Shown here: in pieces, positions 1-5,715 of the stretch
How positions within the stretch are numbered: the stretch's first letter is position 1
How the letters are laid out: the number at the start of each line of letters is the position of its first letter
Origin: Candidatus Collierbacteria bacterium CG_4_9_14_3_um_filter_43_16
GTDB taxonomy: Bacteria; Patescibacteriota; Microgenomatia; UBA1400; MFAQ01
Assembly: GCA_002789895.1 (NCBI GenBank)
Contig: PFUC01000017.1
Location: 1-10,278 of the forward strand
Length of the DNA stretch: 10,278 bases
Direction: 5' to 3'
Made by a program: the position numbers and the translations under genes
The notes under the pieces: model-generated
What the model saw: the letters and a program-made list of their open reading frames with translations, nothing else
Told to the model about the DNA's origin: nothing
The model's database searches: none

Positions 1-50
1 TTTTGATGTTCCTCGCTTTCTCATAATCAATCAAAAAGAATAGTATTTGT

Positions 51-56
51 TACAAT
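51..56 (+). promoter_or_regulatory. -10 box before the L,D-transpeptidase remnant
   Basis: TACAAT matches the -10 consensus at five of six bases and ends 6 nt before the ATG at 63, so any transcript would start at or next to the start codon. I see no convincing -35 at the right distance. The same close spacing recurs before intact genes in this window, which supports it, but the gene behind it is broken. Confidence 0.4.
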
Positions 57-62
57 TCAAAT

Positions 63-464
63 ATGAACAAATCATCGGTTATTGGCCTCACAGTAATCCT
101 CCTTTCATTTTTCGTTATCCGTACCACCGACCAGACCAATCATTATGAAGTTCAGTCCGGACATGACTCTTCGTTATCTGGCGCCATTTTTGACAACACA
201 CCTGTCAGTCCTCCCCCATATATTGCAGATATTCCAATTCCTCCGAAAGTTTTGGGGGACTCCACCGCACTTCACACTTACTACTATCTTCCCAATGTCC
301 CCTATTCCCGCCTCTAAAGGATTCTCCCTCCATGGCACCTATTGGCATAACAATTTTGGACACCCCATGTCTCACGGCTGTGTGAACATGAAGATTTCGG
401 AGTTGCCACTAAAGACAACCAAGATACACAGGTCATAATCTACGGTACTACACCCAAATCTTGA
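63..464 (+). pseudogene. Decayed L,D-transpeptidase (YkuD family)
   Basis: L,D-transpeptidases cross-link peptidoglycan through an active-site cysteine. Three pieces remain in two frames. Frame A starts at ATG 63 with a hydrophobic anchor (about residues 7-19) and runs to TYYYLPNVPY before a stop at 315-317. A second frame then carries HGTYWHNNFGHPMSHGCVNM, the YkuD catalytic motif, with the cysteine codon at 379-381. From 390 the reading returns to frame A and gives the usual family ending TQVIIYGTTP, stopping with TGA at 462-464. Two compensating frameshifts, near 303-318 and near 390, therefore break the gene. The first half of the YkuD domain (the strands before the LPNVPY element) is not found in any frame, which points to a real internal deletion rather than sequencing error alone. 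Identification of the family is firm from the motif; loss of function is inferred. Confidence 0.85.
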
Positions 465-507
465 ATAATTGGTATCCTCTAGCCTGCATGAGCAAAAGAA
501 AACTTGT

Positions 508-513
508 TATAAT
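508..513 (+). promoter_or_regulatory. TATAAT -10 box of the Crp/Fnr gene, leaderless
   Basis: A perfect TATAAT ends 5 nt before the ATG at 519, so the predicted transcription start falls on the start codon. There is no Shine-Dalgarno sequence. A -35 at 16-18 bp spacing is weak (TGCATG at 485-490), so an activator or other contacts may compensate. Confidence 0.6.
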
Positions 514-518
514 ACCGC

Positions 519-1169
519 ATGACCAAAGCTGAATATTTACGATTAAAAAAGTTCTTTTCTCAATTCCCCTCCAAAAAAATTTCTAAAAACGCACTCATCT
601 TCAAACCCGGAGATAAAATTGCTGACGTCTATTTTATGAAATCTGGTTACGTTCGAGTCTATACCAAAGCTCCTTTTGGAGAAAATACTCTTAATATCTT
701 TAAACCCTTATTCTTAATCTCCGTTATCCACCATTTTACGAATTTAAGAAATGATCTGTTTTTTCAGGCAATTACATCCTCAGAAGTTTATATTATTCCC
801 AAACAAGAGTTCAAAAATTTCTTAAACAATAATCCGAAAATGTCGAGTATTATCATGGATTTTTTCTTTAGTTCACTTCTTCAATATATGACCAATCAGG
901 GAGGCATTATCAACGGTAGTGCCATTAACAAAATTGCCTCTATCCTTCTTCAAATGGTTCACGATTATGGTGACACAAAAAATGGACTCCTGGTGGTTAA
1001 CTTCCCTGCCACCCACCGTATTGTTGCCAGTTTAATCGGCCTCACCAGAGAAACAACTAGTGTCCAGATGAGCAAACTCCAAAAACTCGGAATTATCTTC
1101 TGCAAAAGGAATCAATTTGTTGTTCGGAATTTAGAAAAACTTAAAGACCTGGCCTCAATTGTCGAATAA
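519..1169 (+). CDS. Crp/Fnr-family transcriptional regulator
   Basis: This 216-residue cytoplasmic protein has the two-part layout of Crp/Fnr regulators. Residues about 10-110 form a cyclic-nucleotide-binding-type beta roll (KPGDKIADVYFMKSGYVRVY is the typical entry). A long dimerisation helix follows at about 108-145, and a C-terminal winged helix at about 160-208 contains a recognition element close to ATHRIVASLIGLTRETTSVQMSKLQKLGI. The phosphate-binding cassette of true cAMP receptors (FGE...RxA) is not kept: FGEN is present, but the following stretch is hydrophobic and lacks the arginine. There is no Fnr-like N-terminal cysteine cluster. The effector is therefore unknown. The gene stands alone, with a leaderless-type promoter, and faces the convergent transporter gene 26 bp downstream. 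It is very AT-rich (about 30% GC in sampled lines). The family call is firm; the target genes are unknown. Confidence 0.88.
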   Translation: MTKAEYLRLKKFFSQFPSKKISKNALIFKPGDKIADVYFMKSGYVRVYTKAPFGENTLNIFKPLFLISVIHHFTNLRNDLFFQAITSSEVYIIPKQEFKNFLNNNPKMSSIIMDFFFSSLLQYMTNQGGIINGSAINKIASILLQMVHDYGDTKNGLLVVNFPATHRIVASLIGLTRETTSVQMSKLQKLGIIFCKRNQFVVRNLEKLKDLASIVE

Positions 1170-1195
1170 TTTAGCCAATCTGTATCAAGAATCTT

Positions 1196-2590
1196 TCAAA
1201 AAAATGCTTGCCAAAGCGTTAATAATCCAAACACGGTAAGAAAAACAATTATCACCTTTATCACAACTTTTCTCCATACTGGCGGTCTAAGTTTTGTCTG
1301 AAGCGAGGTAGTGTTTAGCCATAATACCAACATCGTATATACCACCATCGTCCAGGCATTGAGCACCGCACTAATAAGCACTAACTGAAATGGCTCTTTA
1401 AATCCCAAAGCCAGAACTAAAAGCATCAGCCCTATTTGTCCCCAAAGAAGTCTGTAAAAATATTTAGGCAGCTTACTTGATTCAAAATGTTTAATGTTAA
1501 GAATAGCCCAATTTTCAGCCAAAATTTTTCCGGTTGTACCCAAAACTGACAATTGGGTCGCAAAAAGCATTAATCCCAGTATCACCAAGAATATTTTTCC
1601 GGCATATTGGAAGGTATACTGGCCAATAATATCTGCTTCCGCGATTACAAAATCTACCCCTATCAATCCACTTGCCTTGTGATAAATAGTTTCATATGCC
1701 AAAAGAGATAATGAAACCATCGCAATTACTCCAGTCATCCAAAAAATCAGCCCCTGTTCCAGATTGGTTAGCTTCCACCATCTCGAAAATTTTTTTAGAC
1801 TATCACTGTTAACTTCAAAATCTTTTCCCGTCAGTCTTATTTCTTCGTGTTTTCCGGTCAATAAACTCGTAATCCTACCAGATCCGTGTCCCATTCCGTA
1901 ACCCTTCTCCTTAATATTTTGAGATTGACCAAGATTAAGATTGCCACCCGCGCCGGAGAAAACGATCGCACCCAAAAACGCCGACGCTTGTAAACCAACA
2001 GGGAAAAACCAATAGCCATCCCCTTTTCCAAACAATCCACCGGCCAAACTCTTCATTCCGCCCTTTGTCGCCAACCACCAGGAAATTCCTAGGACAAATG
2101 GCAACCCAAATATCAATATAATTTTTTCCAGTTTTTCTTGGGTTCCATAAAGGACCGGTCCCAGACTTAGAATCGATCCAATAACGAGCAAAACAACCAC
2201 CCCAACGACTTCAGAATTTCCCCATCCCAATCCTGCCGTAAATAGCCTCGCACCAGCCAATGTTATTCCCGGCCACATCCAAGGTATTATCGTAGAAACG
2301 ATAAACCAAATCGGAATTATTTTTCCCGATTTTCTAGTCAGACCCACAAAAACACTTTCTCCGGTAGCTAAAGTATACCTGCTAATTTCTAAATTAATAA
2401 ACCACTGCATTGTTATGCCGGCTACCGCTCCCCATATTATTCCTAATCCATAATTAGCCGTTAAATACGGCCACAAAATTAGTTCTCCGATCCCCAACCC
2501 CAACCCCAAAAGTATAAAACTCGGCCCAACCATTCTCCAAAACGAAGGAGGTGCTACTAAAACGGATCTTTTCAAGGAGGTTATTTCCAT
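1196..2590 (-). CDS. Divergent Nramp-fold membrane transporter
   Basis: This 464-residue protein is strongly hydrophobic, with about 11 predicted membrane spans. It begins with the Nramp-like first helix: GPSFILLGLGLGIGE aligns with the GPxF...DPGN helix of Mn/Fe transporters. It differs at the residues that bind metal in classical Nramps: DPGN reads GIGE (residues 33-36). The helix-6 MPH element is replaced by a glycine-rich GAGGNLNLGQS (213-223), followed by a charged IKEKGYGMG stretch. A hydrophilic insert at about 235-275 is cytoplasmic or external. I read it as a member of a non-canonical Nramp-related branch whose substrate need not be Mn2+ or Fe2+. The start codon is divergent from uppP with 42 bp between the two starts, so the promoters overlap. 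No Shine-Dalgarno sequence is placed for this ATG. The superfamily call is good; the substrate is unknown. Confidence 0.75.
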   Translation of the reverse strand: MEITSLKRSVLVAPPSFWRMVGPSFILLGLGLGIGELILWPYLTANYGLGIIWGAVAGITMQWFINLEISRYTLATGESVFVGLTRKSGKIIPIWFIVSTIIPWMWPGITLAGARLFTAGLGWGNSEVVGVVVLLVIGSILSLGPVLYGTQEKLEKIILIFGLPFVLGISWWLATKGGMKSLAGGLFGKGDGYWFFPVGLQASAFLGAIVFSGAGGNLNLGQSQNIKEKGYGMGHGSGRITSLLTGKHEEIRLTGKDFEVNSDSLKKFSRWWKLTNLEQGLIFWMTGVIAMVSLSLLAYETIYHKASGLIGVDFVIAEADIIGQYTFQYAGKIFLVILGLMLFATQLSVLGTTGKILAENWAILNIKHFESSKLPKYFYRLLWGQIGLMLLVLALGFKEPFQLVLISAVLNAWTMVVYTMLVLWLNTTSLQTKLRPPVWRKVVIKVIIVFLTVFGLLTLWQAFF

Positions 2591-2597
2591 CTATTTC

Positions 2598-2603
2598 ATG
2601 TTA
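2598..2603 (-). promoter_or_regulatory. Possible -10 box of the Nramp-like gene
   Basis: On the minus strand TAACAT ends 7 nt before the ATG at 2590, the close spacing seen at other genes here. It matches the consensus at only four of six bases. A second candidate, TATTAT, lies at 2619-2624 on the same strand and overlaps the uppP -10 box. I cannot choose between them. Confidence 0.3.
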
Positions 2604-2617
2604 CACTACGCACCTCG

Positions 2618-2623
2618 TATAAT
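2618..2623 (+). promoter_or_regulatory. TATAAT -10 box of uppP
   Basis: A perfect TATAAT ends 9 nt before the ATG at 2633, predicting a leader of at most about 3 nt. There is no Shine-Dalgarno sequence and only a weak -35. It sits in the 42-bp divergent gap shared with the Nramp-like gene, so polymerase on one strand could block the other. Confidence 0.55.
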
Positions 2624-2632
2624 AGAAAGCTG

Positions 2633-3403
2633 ATGACCATTTTCCAAGCAATAATTCTTTCAATCGTCGAAGGCTTGACCGAGTTCTTGCCCATTTCCAG
2701 CACTGGACACCTAATTATTGTCCAGAAGTATCTTTTTATTACTACTTCTGAATTTACTAAAACTTTTGACATCGTTGTACAGCTATCTGCTATTATGGCC
2801 GTTGTTTGGCTCTATAGAAAAATACTTTTTTCTCAGGTCACAATTTGGAAACAAAGCCTCATCGCTTTTATTCCAACAGGAATTATCGGCTTTCTTCTTT
2901 ACAAATTAATTCGCAACACTCTTCTCGGGAACCCACTCATTACTATATACGCTCTCTTTTTCGGAGGAATTATACTTCTTGTTGTCGACAAATCAAGAAG
3001 ACTTAATTCTGGCCAAAAAAAACATTCCCATCTTTCCCTCAAACAACTTTTTTATATTGGTTTTTTTCAATCCATATCAGTCATTCCAGGTGTTTCTCGT
3101 TCAGCTGCCGCTATCGTTGGTGGCCTCGGTACCGGAATATCTCGTTCACAGGCCGTCGAGTTTTCATTTTTTCTGGCCATTCCCACCATGCTCGCCGCCA
3201 CAGGATACGATCTTCTAAAATCCGGTCTGGCTTTTTCTGATCAAGAATATTCTCTGCTATTGATTGGGAGCTTTTTCTCATTCTTTTCGGCCATCATCTC
3301 CGTCAAACTCTTTATTGAATATATCCAAAAAAACAACTTCACTCCTTTTGCCATTTATCGTATCGTTCTGGCCCTAGTCGTTTTGCTCACCATGAAAGTA
3401 TAA
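2633..3403 (+). CDS. uppP: Undecaprenyl-diphosphate phosphatase
   Basis: UppP (BacA) is an integral membrane enzyme that removes a phosphate from undecaprenyl diphosphate, recycling the lipid carrier for peptidoglycan and other wall polymers; extra copies give bacitracin resistance. The 256-residue length is normal for the family. Both catalytic signatures are intact: EGLTEFLPISSTGH at residues 13-26 (E13, E17, S22/S23, H26) and PGVSRSA at 152-158 (R156), followed by RSQAVEFSFFLAIP at 171-184, the usual third block. About eight membrane segments are expected. The gene is single, divergent from the transporter, and ends 18 bp before a hairpin shared with the convergent small gene. It shows that this lineage builds a wall that uses C55-type lipid carriers. 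I am very sure of this call. Confidence 0.96.
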   Translation: MTIFQAIILSIVEGLTEFLPISSTGHLIIVQKYLFITTSEFTKTFDIVVQLSAIMAVVWLYRKILFSQVTIWKQSLIAFIPTGIIGFLLYKLIRNTLLGNPLITIYALFFGGIILLVVDKSRRLNSGQKKHSHLSLKQLFYIGFFQSISVIPGVSRSAAAIVGGLGTGISRSQAVEFSFFLAIPTMLAATGYDLLKSGLAFSDQEYSLLLIGSFFSFFSAIISVKLFIEYIQKNNFTPFAIYRIVLALVVLLTMKV

Positions 3404-3421
3404 ATCCCTTTCCCTCTTGTC

Positions 3422-3451
3422 AAAAAAAGATAGGGCTTTGACAGCCCCATC
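3422..3451 (-). terminator. Intrinsic terminator of the small minus-strand gene
   Basis: The arms GATAGGGCT (3429-3437) and AGCCCCATC (3443-3451) pair over nine positions with one mismatch around a 5-nt loop. On the minus strand the hairpin is followed directly by seven T residues (3428-3422). It lies 13 bp after that gene's stop. On the plus strand the T tract is poor, so it is at best a weak terminator for uppP. Confidence 0.8.
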
Positions 3452-3464
3452 TTCGTTCAACCTT

Positions 3465-3686
3465 TTATTTTCTCAAAATCTTCTTCTTTGTAGCGACGAC
3501 TCTCCTTTTGGCTTTAGCTACTTCAGCCTTACCCTTCTTTATAGCCACCCCAACCGTTTTTTGCACTTTTTCTCGATTCTCTTTCTTGGACATAAATACA
3601 GCCGTGGCTCCAGCCGCAACACCAAGAACCGCAGCTCCCACCGCTGCTAACAAACCTCTGTTATTTTTTTTGGCAGGCCTTCTCAT
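3465..3686 (-). CDS. Small single-span lysine-rich membrane protein (YtxH-like)
   Basis: I choose ATG 3686, giving 73 residues. A TTG at 3707 would add seven residues but coincides with the predicted transcription start. The protein has a short basic N-terminus (MRRPAKKNNRG), one Ala/Gly-rich membrane helix (about residues 12-31, LLAAVGAAVLGVAAGATAVF), then MSKKENREKVQKTVG and a very basic helix ending VVATKKKILRK. This layout resembles YtxH-type small proteins: an N-terminal anchor with a charged cytoplasmic helix. The lysine-rich tail could bind nucleic acid, acidic protein or membrane phosphates, but this is only inference. It has its own promoter and terminator, so it is a real transcription unit. 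No enzymatic motif is visible. Confidence 0.75.
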   Translation of the reverse strand: MRRPAKKNNRGLLAAVGAAVLGVAAGATAVFMSKKENREKVQKTVGVAIKKGKAEVAKAKRRVVATKKKILRK

Positions 3687-3711
3687 TTTTTTATTTATTA
3701 GTAACAATTAC

Positions 3712-3740
3712 ATTCTACACAATCTTGAGTCAGCTCGCAA
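3712..3740 (-). promoter_or_regulatory. Sigma-70-type promoter of the small lysine-rich gene
   Basis: Reading the minus strand, TTGCGA (3740-3735) is followed after exactly 17 bp by TAGAAT (3717-3712), which matches the -10 consensus at five of six bases. The predicted start is near 3705, leaving a leader of about 19 nt without a Shine-Dalgarno sequence before ATG 3686. Confidence 0.6.
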
Positions 3741-3817
3741 ATGTAGGATCAAGAAACCGTTGAATATCATTGTTTTGTCATCCCCGGATCAAAGCCATCA
3801 TTCCTTAATAATTTTAA

Positions 3818-3823
3818 TATAAT
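3818..3823 (+). promoter_or_regulatory. TATAAT -10 box of the VTT/DedA-type gene
   Basis: A perfect TATAAT ends 10 nt before the ATG at 3834, predicting a start near 3830 and almost no leader. No good -35 is seen at 16-18 bp. The surrounding DNA is AT-rich, so a chance match is possible, but the repeated spacing across the window argues for it. Confidence 0.5.
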
Positions 3824-3833
3824 GGAATAACTA

Positions 3834-4397
3834 ATGAATAATAAAATGTTTAATGCTATCCGTAACATTATTTTTATCGCCCTTACCTTTGGTCTCCCGA
3901 TTGCTTTGCTAATATATTTTCGGAGAGACTTTAAGACCTTGGAACAGATGATCCCTACCACCGGAATTGCAGGGCCACTTTTCTCCGTTTTATTAATGGG
4001 GGTTTTGTCAGCTACACCAATACCGACAGATCCAATTGTCATCCTAAACGGAGCCATCTTCGGTCCCTTTGTTGGAGTGTTGGTTTCCTGGATGGGAAAT
4101 AATCTCGCTGCCGCCATCGAATATTTCATCGGCAAAGGGATTGGGCATATTGCCGGTTTCGACAAACAAAAAAAGGTTTTACCTTTTGGCTTAAACAAGT
4201 TTCCTGCCGATTCAATCGTCTTTCTTTTCTTTGGACGTTTCATTCCCCAAATCGGTGGAAAGGTAGTTTCTCTTACGGCAGGTGTTTATCATGTCCCATA
4301 CTGGCGATATCTATGGACAGCCTTCCTCAGCAATCTTTTTGGCTCCGTAATACTTGCCCTAGGAGGATATTCCATCCTCCATAATTTTCTCAAATAG
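3834..4397 (+). CDS. VTT/DedA-superfamily membrane protein
   Basis: This 187-residue integral membrane protein matches the VTT (SNARE-associated/TVP38/DedA) superfamily. These proteins are implicated in lipid-carrier or phospholipid flipping and in membrane homeostasis. It shows a first membrane helix at about 8-28, then the half-channel stretch PIPTDPIVILNGAIFGP (62-78) leading into a GxxxG-type helix. The family signature follows: FGRFIPQIGGK (133-143) and LTAGV (147-151), with the helix PYWRYLWTAFLSNLFGS after it. R135 and P138 match the conserved F-x-R-x-x-P core. Some DedA-type proteins recycle undecaprenyl phosphate, so its nearness to uppP is suggestive, but the two genes are not in one operon here. 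Its TAG stop directly abuts the stop of the minus-strand hydrolase remnant, with no spacer. Confidence 0.88.
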   Translation: MNNKMFNAIRNIIFIALTFGLPIALLIYFRRDFKTLEQMIPTTGIAGPLFSVLLMGVLSATPIPTDPIVILNGAIFGPFVGVLVSWMGNNLAAAIEYFIGKGIGHIAGFDKQKKVLPFGLNKFPADSIVFLFFGRFIPQIGGKVVSLTAGVYHVPYWRYLWTAFLSNLFGSVILALGGYSILHNFLK

Positions 4398-4772
4398 TTA
4401 CAGGTACTTCGAATACCACATCGCTGTCAACTCAGCCACGTTTTCCATTACACCCTCCTCTTCAAATAAACGAGTTACCCCTGCAACAATTTCTATCTTT
4501 TTTATACACCATTTCGTTACCGCGATTAGCCTTTCCGTGAGTAATTCTGTGTCAAATCTATCTTCCAACTTCTCATCCTCTTTTTCAGTTAACAGATCAA
4601 AAAGCAAAGTGCCCATTCCTAATTTATGCAGTTCTTTAGCCACCTTATCATTTCCTCGTGAATTTCTCTCGCTCCTACTACCATGAGTAAATATCACCAA
4701 ACCATTATTTTGCGTGGGAATTTCCAGCAATCCCTTAAGATTAATGTTTTGAATCGATATTTCAATTCCCAT
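4398..4772 (-). pseudogene. Dienelactone-hydrolase-like alpha/beta hydrolase with catalytic core deleted
   Basis: The reading frame is open for 124 residues, but relatives run to roughly 215. Residues 1-88 match the family N-terminus: a first strand pair, then the oxyanion-type VIFTHGSRSERNSRGN (26-41) and GMGTLLFDLLTEKEDE (52-67), then the helix LLTERLIAVTKW. At about residues 88-92 the sequence jumps to the family C-terminus, IEIVAGVTRLFEEEGVMENVAELTAMW. Lost in between are the nucleophile strand-turn-helix (G-x-S-x-G) and the catalytic aspartate. In addition, the family's catalytic histidine (in a T-H-L-F-E-E context) reads arginine (R101). The deletion keeps frame, so a stable non-enzymatic protein could still be made. 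I call it a pseudogene because both nucleophile and histidine are gone. Its stop touches that of the convergent membrane protein gene. Confidence 0.72.
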
Positions 4773-4780
4773 CTACTTAA

Positions 4781-4810
4781 AATATAACAAATATTACATC
4801 CCAAACTCAA
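4781..4810 (-). promoter_or_regulatory. Promoter of the hydrolase remnant
   Basis: On the minus strand TTGAGT (4810-4805) is followed after 18 bp by TATATT (4786-4781), which ends 8 nt before the ATG. This again predicts a near-leaderless mRNA. That a recognisable promoter survives suggests recent decay or a retained shortened product. Confidence 0.5.
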
Positions 4811-4825
4811 TAAGCAACCGTTCTC

Positions 4826-4855
4826 CTAAAAGCTGACACCCTAAAAACTGATACT
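4826..4855 (+). repeat. Tandem 15-bp imperfect direct repeat upstream of the operon promoter
   Basis: CTAAAAGCTGACACC (4826-4840) is followed immediately by CTAAAAACTGATACT (4841-4855); 12 of 15 positions agree. The second copy touches the -35 hexamer. Head-to-tail repeats in this position are a common layout for activator sites, for example of OmpR/PhoB-type response regulators, but no regulator can be named from the sequence. Confidence 0.6.
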
Positions 4856-4882
4856 TGACAAGCGAAAATTCAGTGGTAACAT
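4855..4882 (+). promoter_or_regulatory. Extended -10 promoter of the kinase-phosphatase operon
   Basis: A perfect TTGACA (4855-4860) is followed after 16 bp by TAACAT (4877-4882), with a TG at 4874-4875 forming the extended -10 element TGGTAACAT. The predicted start is near 4889, giving a leader of about 74 nt, the longest predicted in this window. Confidence 0.65.
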
Positions 4883-4883
4883 A

Positions 4884-4900
4884 AGTGTACTGAGTACACT
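4884..4900 (+). promoter_or_regulatory. 17-bp palindrome over the predicted start site, likely operator
   Basis: AGTGTAC-TGA-GTACACT is a perfect inverted repeat with 7-bp arms and a 3-bp spacer. It begins 2 bp after the -10 box and spans about -5 to +12, the classic place for a repressor dimer to block initiation. Because it straddles the predicted start it is more likely a DNA operator than an RNA hairpin. Confidence 0.6.
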
Positions 4901-4922
4901 AAGAAGCCTATAGGGCTACTCT

Positions 4923-4934
4923 GAACTCTGGTTC
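4923..4934 (+). promoter_or_regulatory. GAAC-N4-GTTC inverted repeat in the operon leader
   Basis: GAAC TCTG GTTC fits the core of the LexA (SOS) box of Firmicutes and Actinobacteria. It lies about 35-46 nt after the predicted start, downstream of the palindrome. A short mismatched hairpin (4902-4920, loop 4909-4913) sits between the two. The match is only to the 8-base core; whether this organism has such a LexA is not visible here. Confidence 0.35.
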
Positions 4935-4962
4935 CTTGACAACTTAAGTAGAAGGAGCACTA

Positions 4963-5700
4963 ATGCAACCCCAGTTTACCCTCAAAACAGGAAAGGTAAT
5001 TGGACGTAGCCATATTCTTGCCGGGAAAAATTGCCAAGATTCGCTTAAGATAGCTACCACAGAAGTAGGTGGTCACCAATATCTTGTTGGTTGGATCAGT
5101 GATGGTTGCTCCGAAGGAGCACACAGCGAAATCGGTTCAAATCTAGCGACCGAATTTCTTCTGAACCGTACCCTCGACTATCTTGACGATGATATTCCCC
5201 TGGAAATCATTCACCTCTTTCTTTTTGAAGACCTGCTCTCTTTTCTAAAATCAAATTTATTGAGCCAATCCCTAAAAACTCCTCAGAAACAGGCTCTTTA
5301 CATCAAAGATTTTCTTCTCTTTACCCTTGTAGGATTTATCATTGGCCCAAAAAACAGCACTGTAATGGCCTATGGAGACGGCCTGGTAATCATCAACGAT
5401 GAAGTTTACAAAAGAGATTATCATGATGAATCCCCTTATCCGGGATATCTGCTGATCAATCAGAAATATCTTGATCCAAATCGGCGACCCATCAGCCAGG
5501 AATTCGATGTTTATATGGTGAAAACCGCGAATATCAAGAAACTGGCGATCGGTAGCGATGCCTGGCTTCAAGAGTTTGACTTAGTTCCTCTTGTCTGGGG
5601 ACATAAACACCCCAACCAAGTTCAAAGAAACATGAACATCTGGTCAGACGAAAAAAAATTGGCAGACGATGCCTCAATCATCGTTGTCGAAGCAGGCTAG
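4963..5700 (+). CDS. PP2C-type protein phosphatase of the operon
   Basis: The 245-residue protein carries the metal-binding motifs of PP2C (PPM) serine/threonine phosphatases, which remove phosphate from proteins with Mn2+ or Mg2+: KNCQDS (22-27, D26), WISDGCSEGAHSEIGS (44-59, D47/G48), a central YGDG turn (137-140), GSDA (197-200, D199) and ADDAS (234-238, D236). It is the short stand-alone form, without membrane or sensor segments, and is expected to be cytoplasmic. An SD sequence, GAAGGAG (4951-4957), sits 5 nt before the ATG. The gene ends in tandem TAG stops, and the kinase gene starts 15 nt later. In TerY-P triads such a phosphatase opposes a neighbouring kinase; I infer the same here. 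The motifs are complete, so activity is likely. Confidence 0.9.
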   Translation: MQPQFTLKTGKVIGRSHILAGKNCQDSLKIATTEVGGHQYLVGWISDGCSEGAHSEIGSNLATEFLLNRTLDYLDDDIPLEIIHLFLFEDLLSFLKSNLLSQSLKTPQKQALYIKDFLLFTLVGFIIGPKNSTVMAYGDGLVIINDEVYKRDYHDESPYPGYLLINQKYLDPNRRPISQEFDVYMVKTANIKKLAIGSDAWLQEFDLVPLVWGHKHPNQVQRNMNIWSDEKKLADDASIIVVEAG

Positions 5701-5703
5701 TAG

Positions 5704-5712
5704 AAAGGAGGT
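5704..5712 (+). promoter_or_regulatory. Strong Shine-Dalgarno of the kinase gene
   Basis: AAAGGAGGT is a near-perfect complement of the 16S rRNA 3' end and lies 3 nt before ATG 5716, fixing that start. Confidence 0.75.
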
Positions 5713-5715
5713 ATC

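Noticed and set aside
3705..3707. TTG start adding seven residues to the small lysine-rich protein
   Set aside because: It coincides with the predicted transcription start and has no SD; ATG 3686 directly before the basic N-terminus is more likely.
3767..4243. Long minus-strand open frame of 158 codons opposite the VTT/DedA-type gene
   Set aside because: It is antisense to a well-supported membrane protein, is Pro/Lys-rich without domain signals, and has no promoter or SD.
4902..4920. Hairpin in the operon leader as an attenuator or terminator
   Set aside because: The stem has a mismatch and only about six pairs, and no T run follows it.
4936..4941. A second perfect TTGACA close to the phosphatase gene
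   Set aside because: At 16-18 bp downstream there is no -10 hexamer, only the start codon region, and the upstream TTGACA has a better-supported extended -10.
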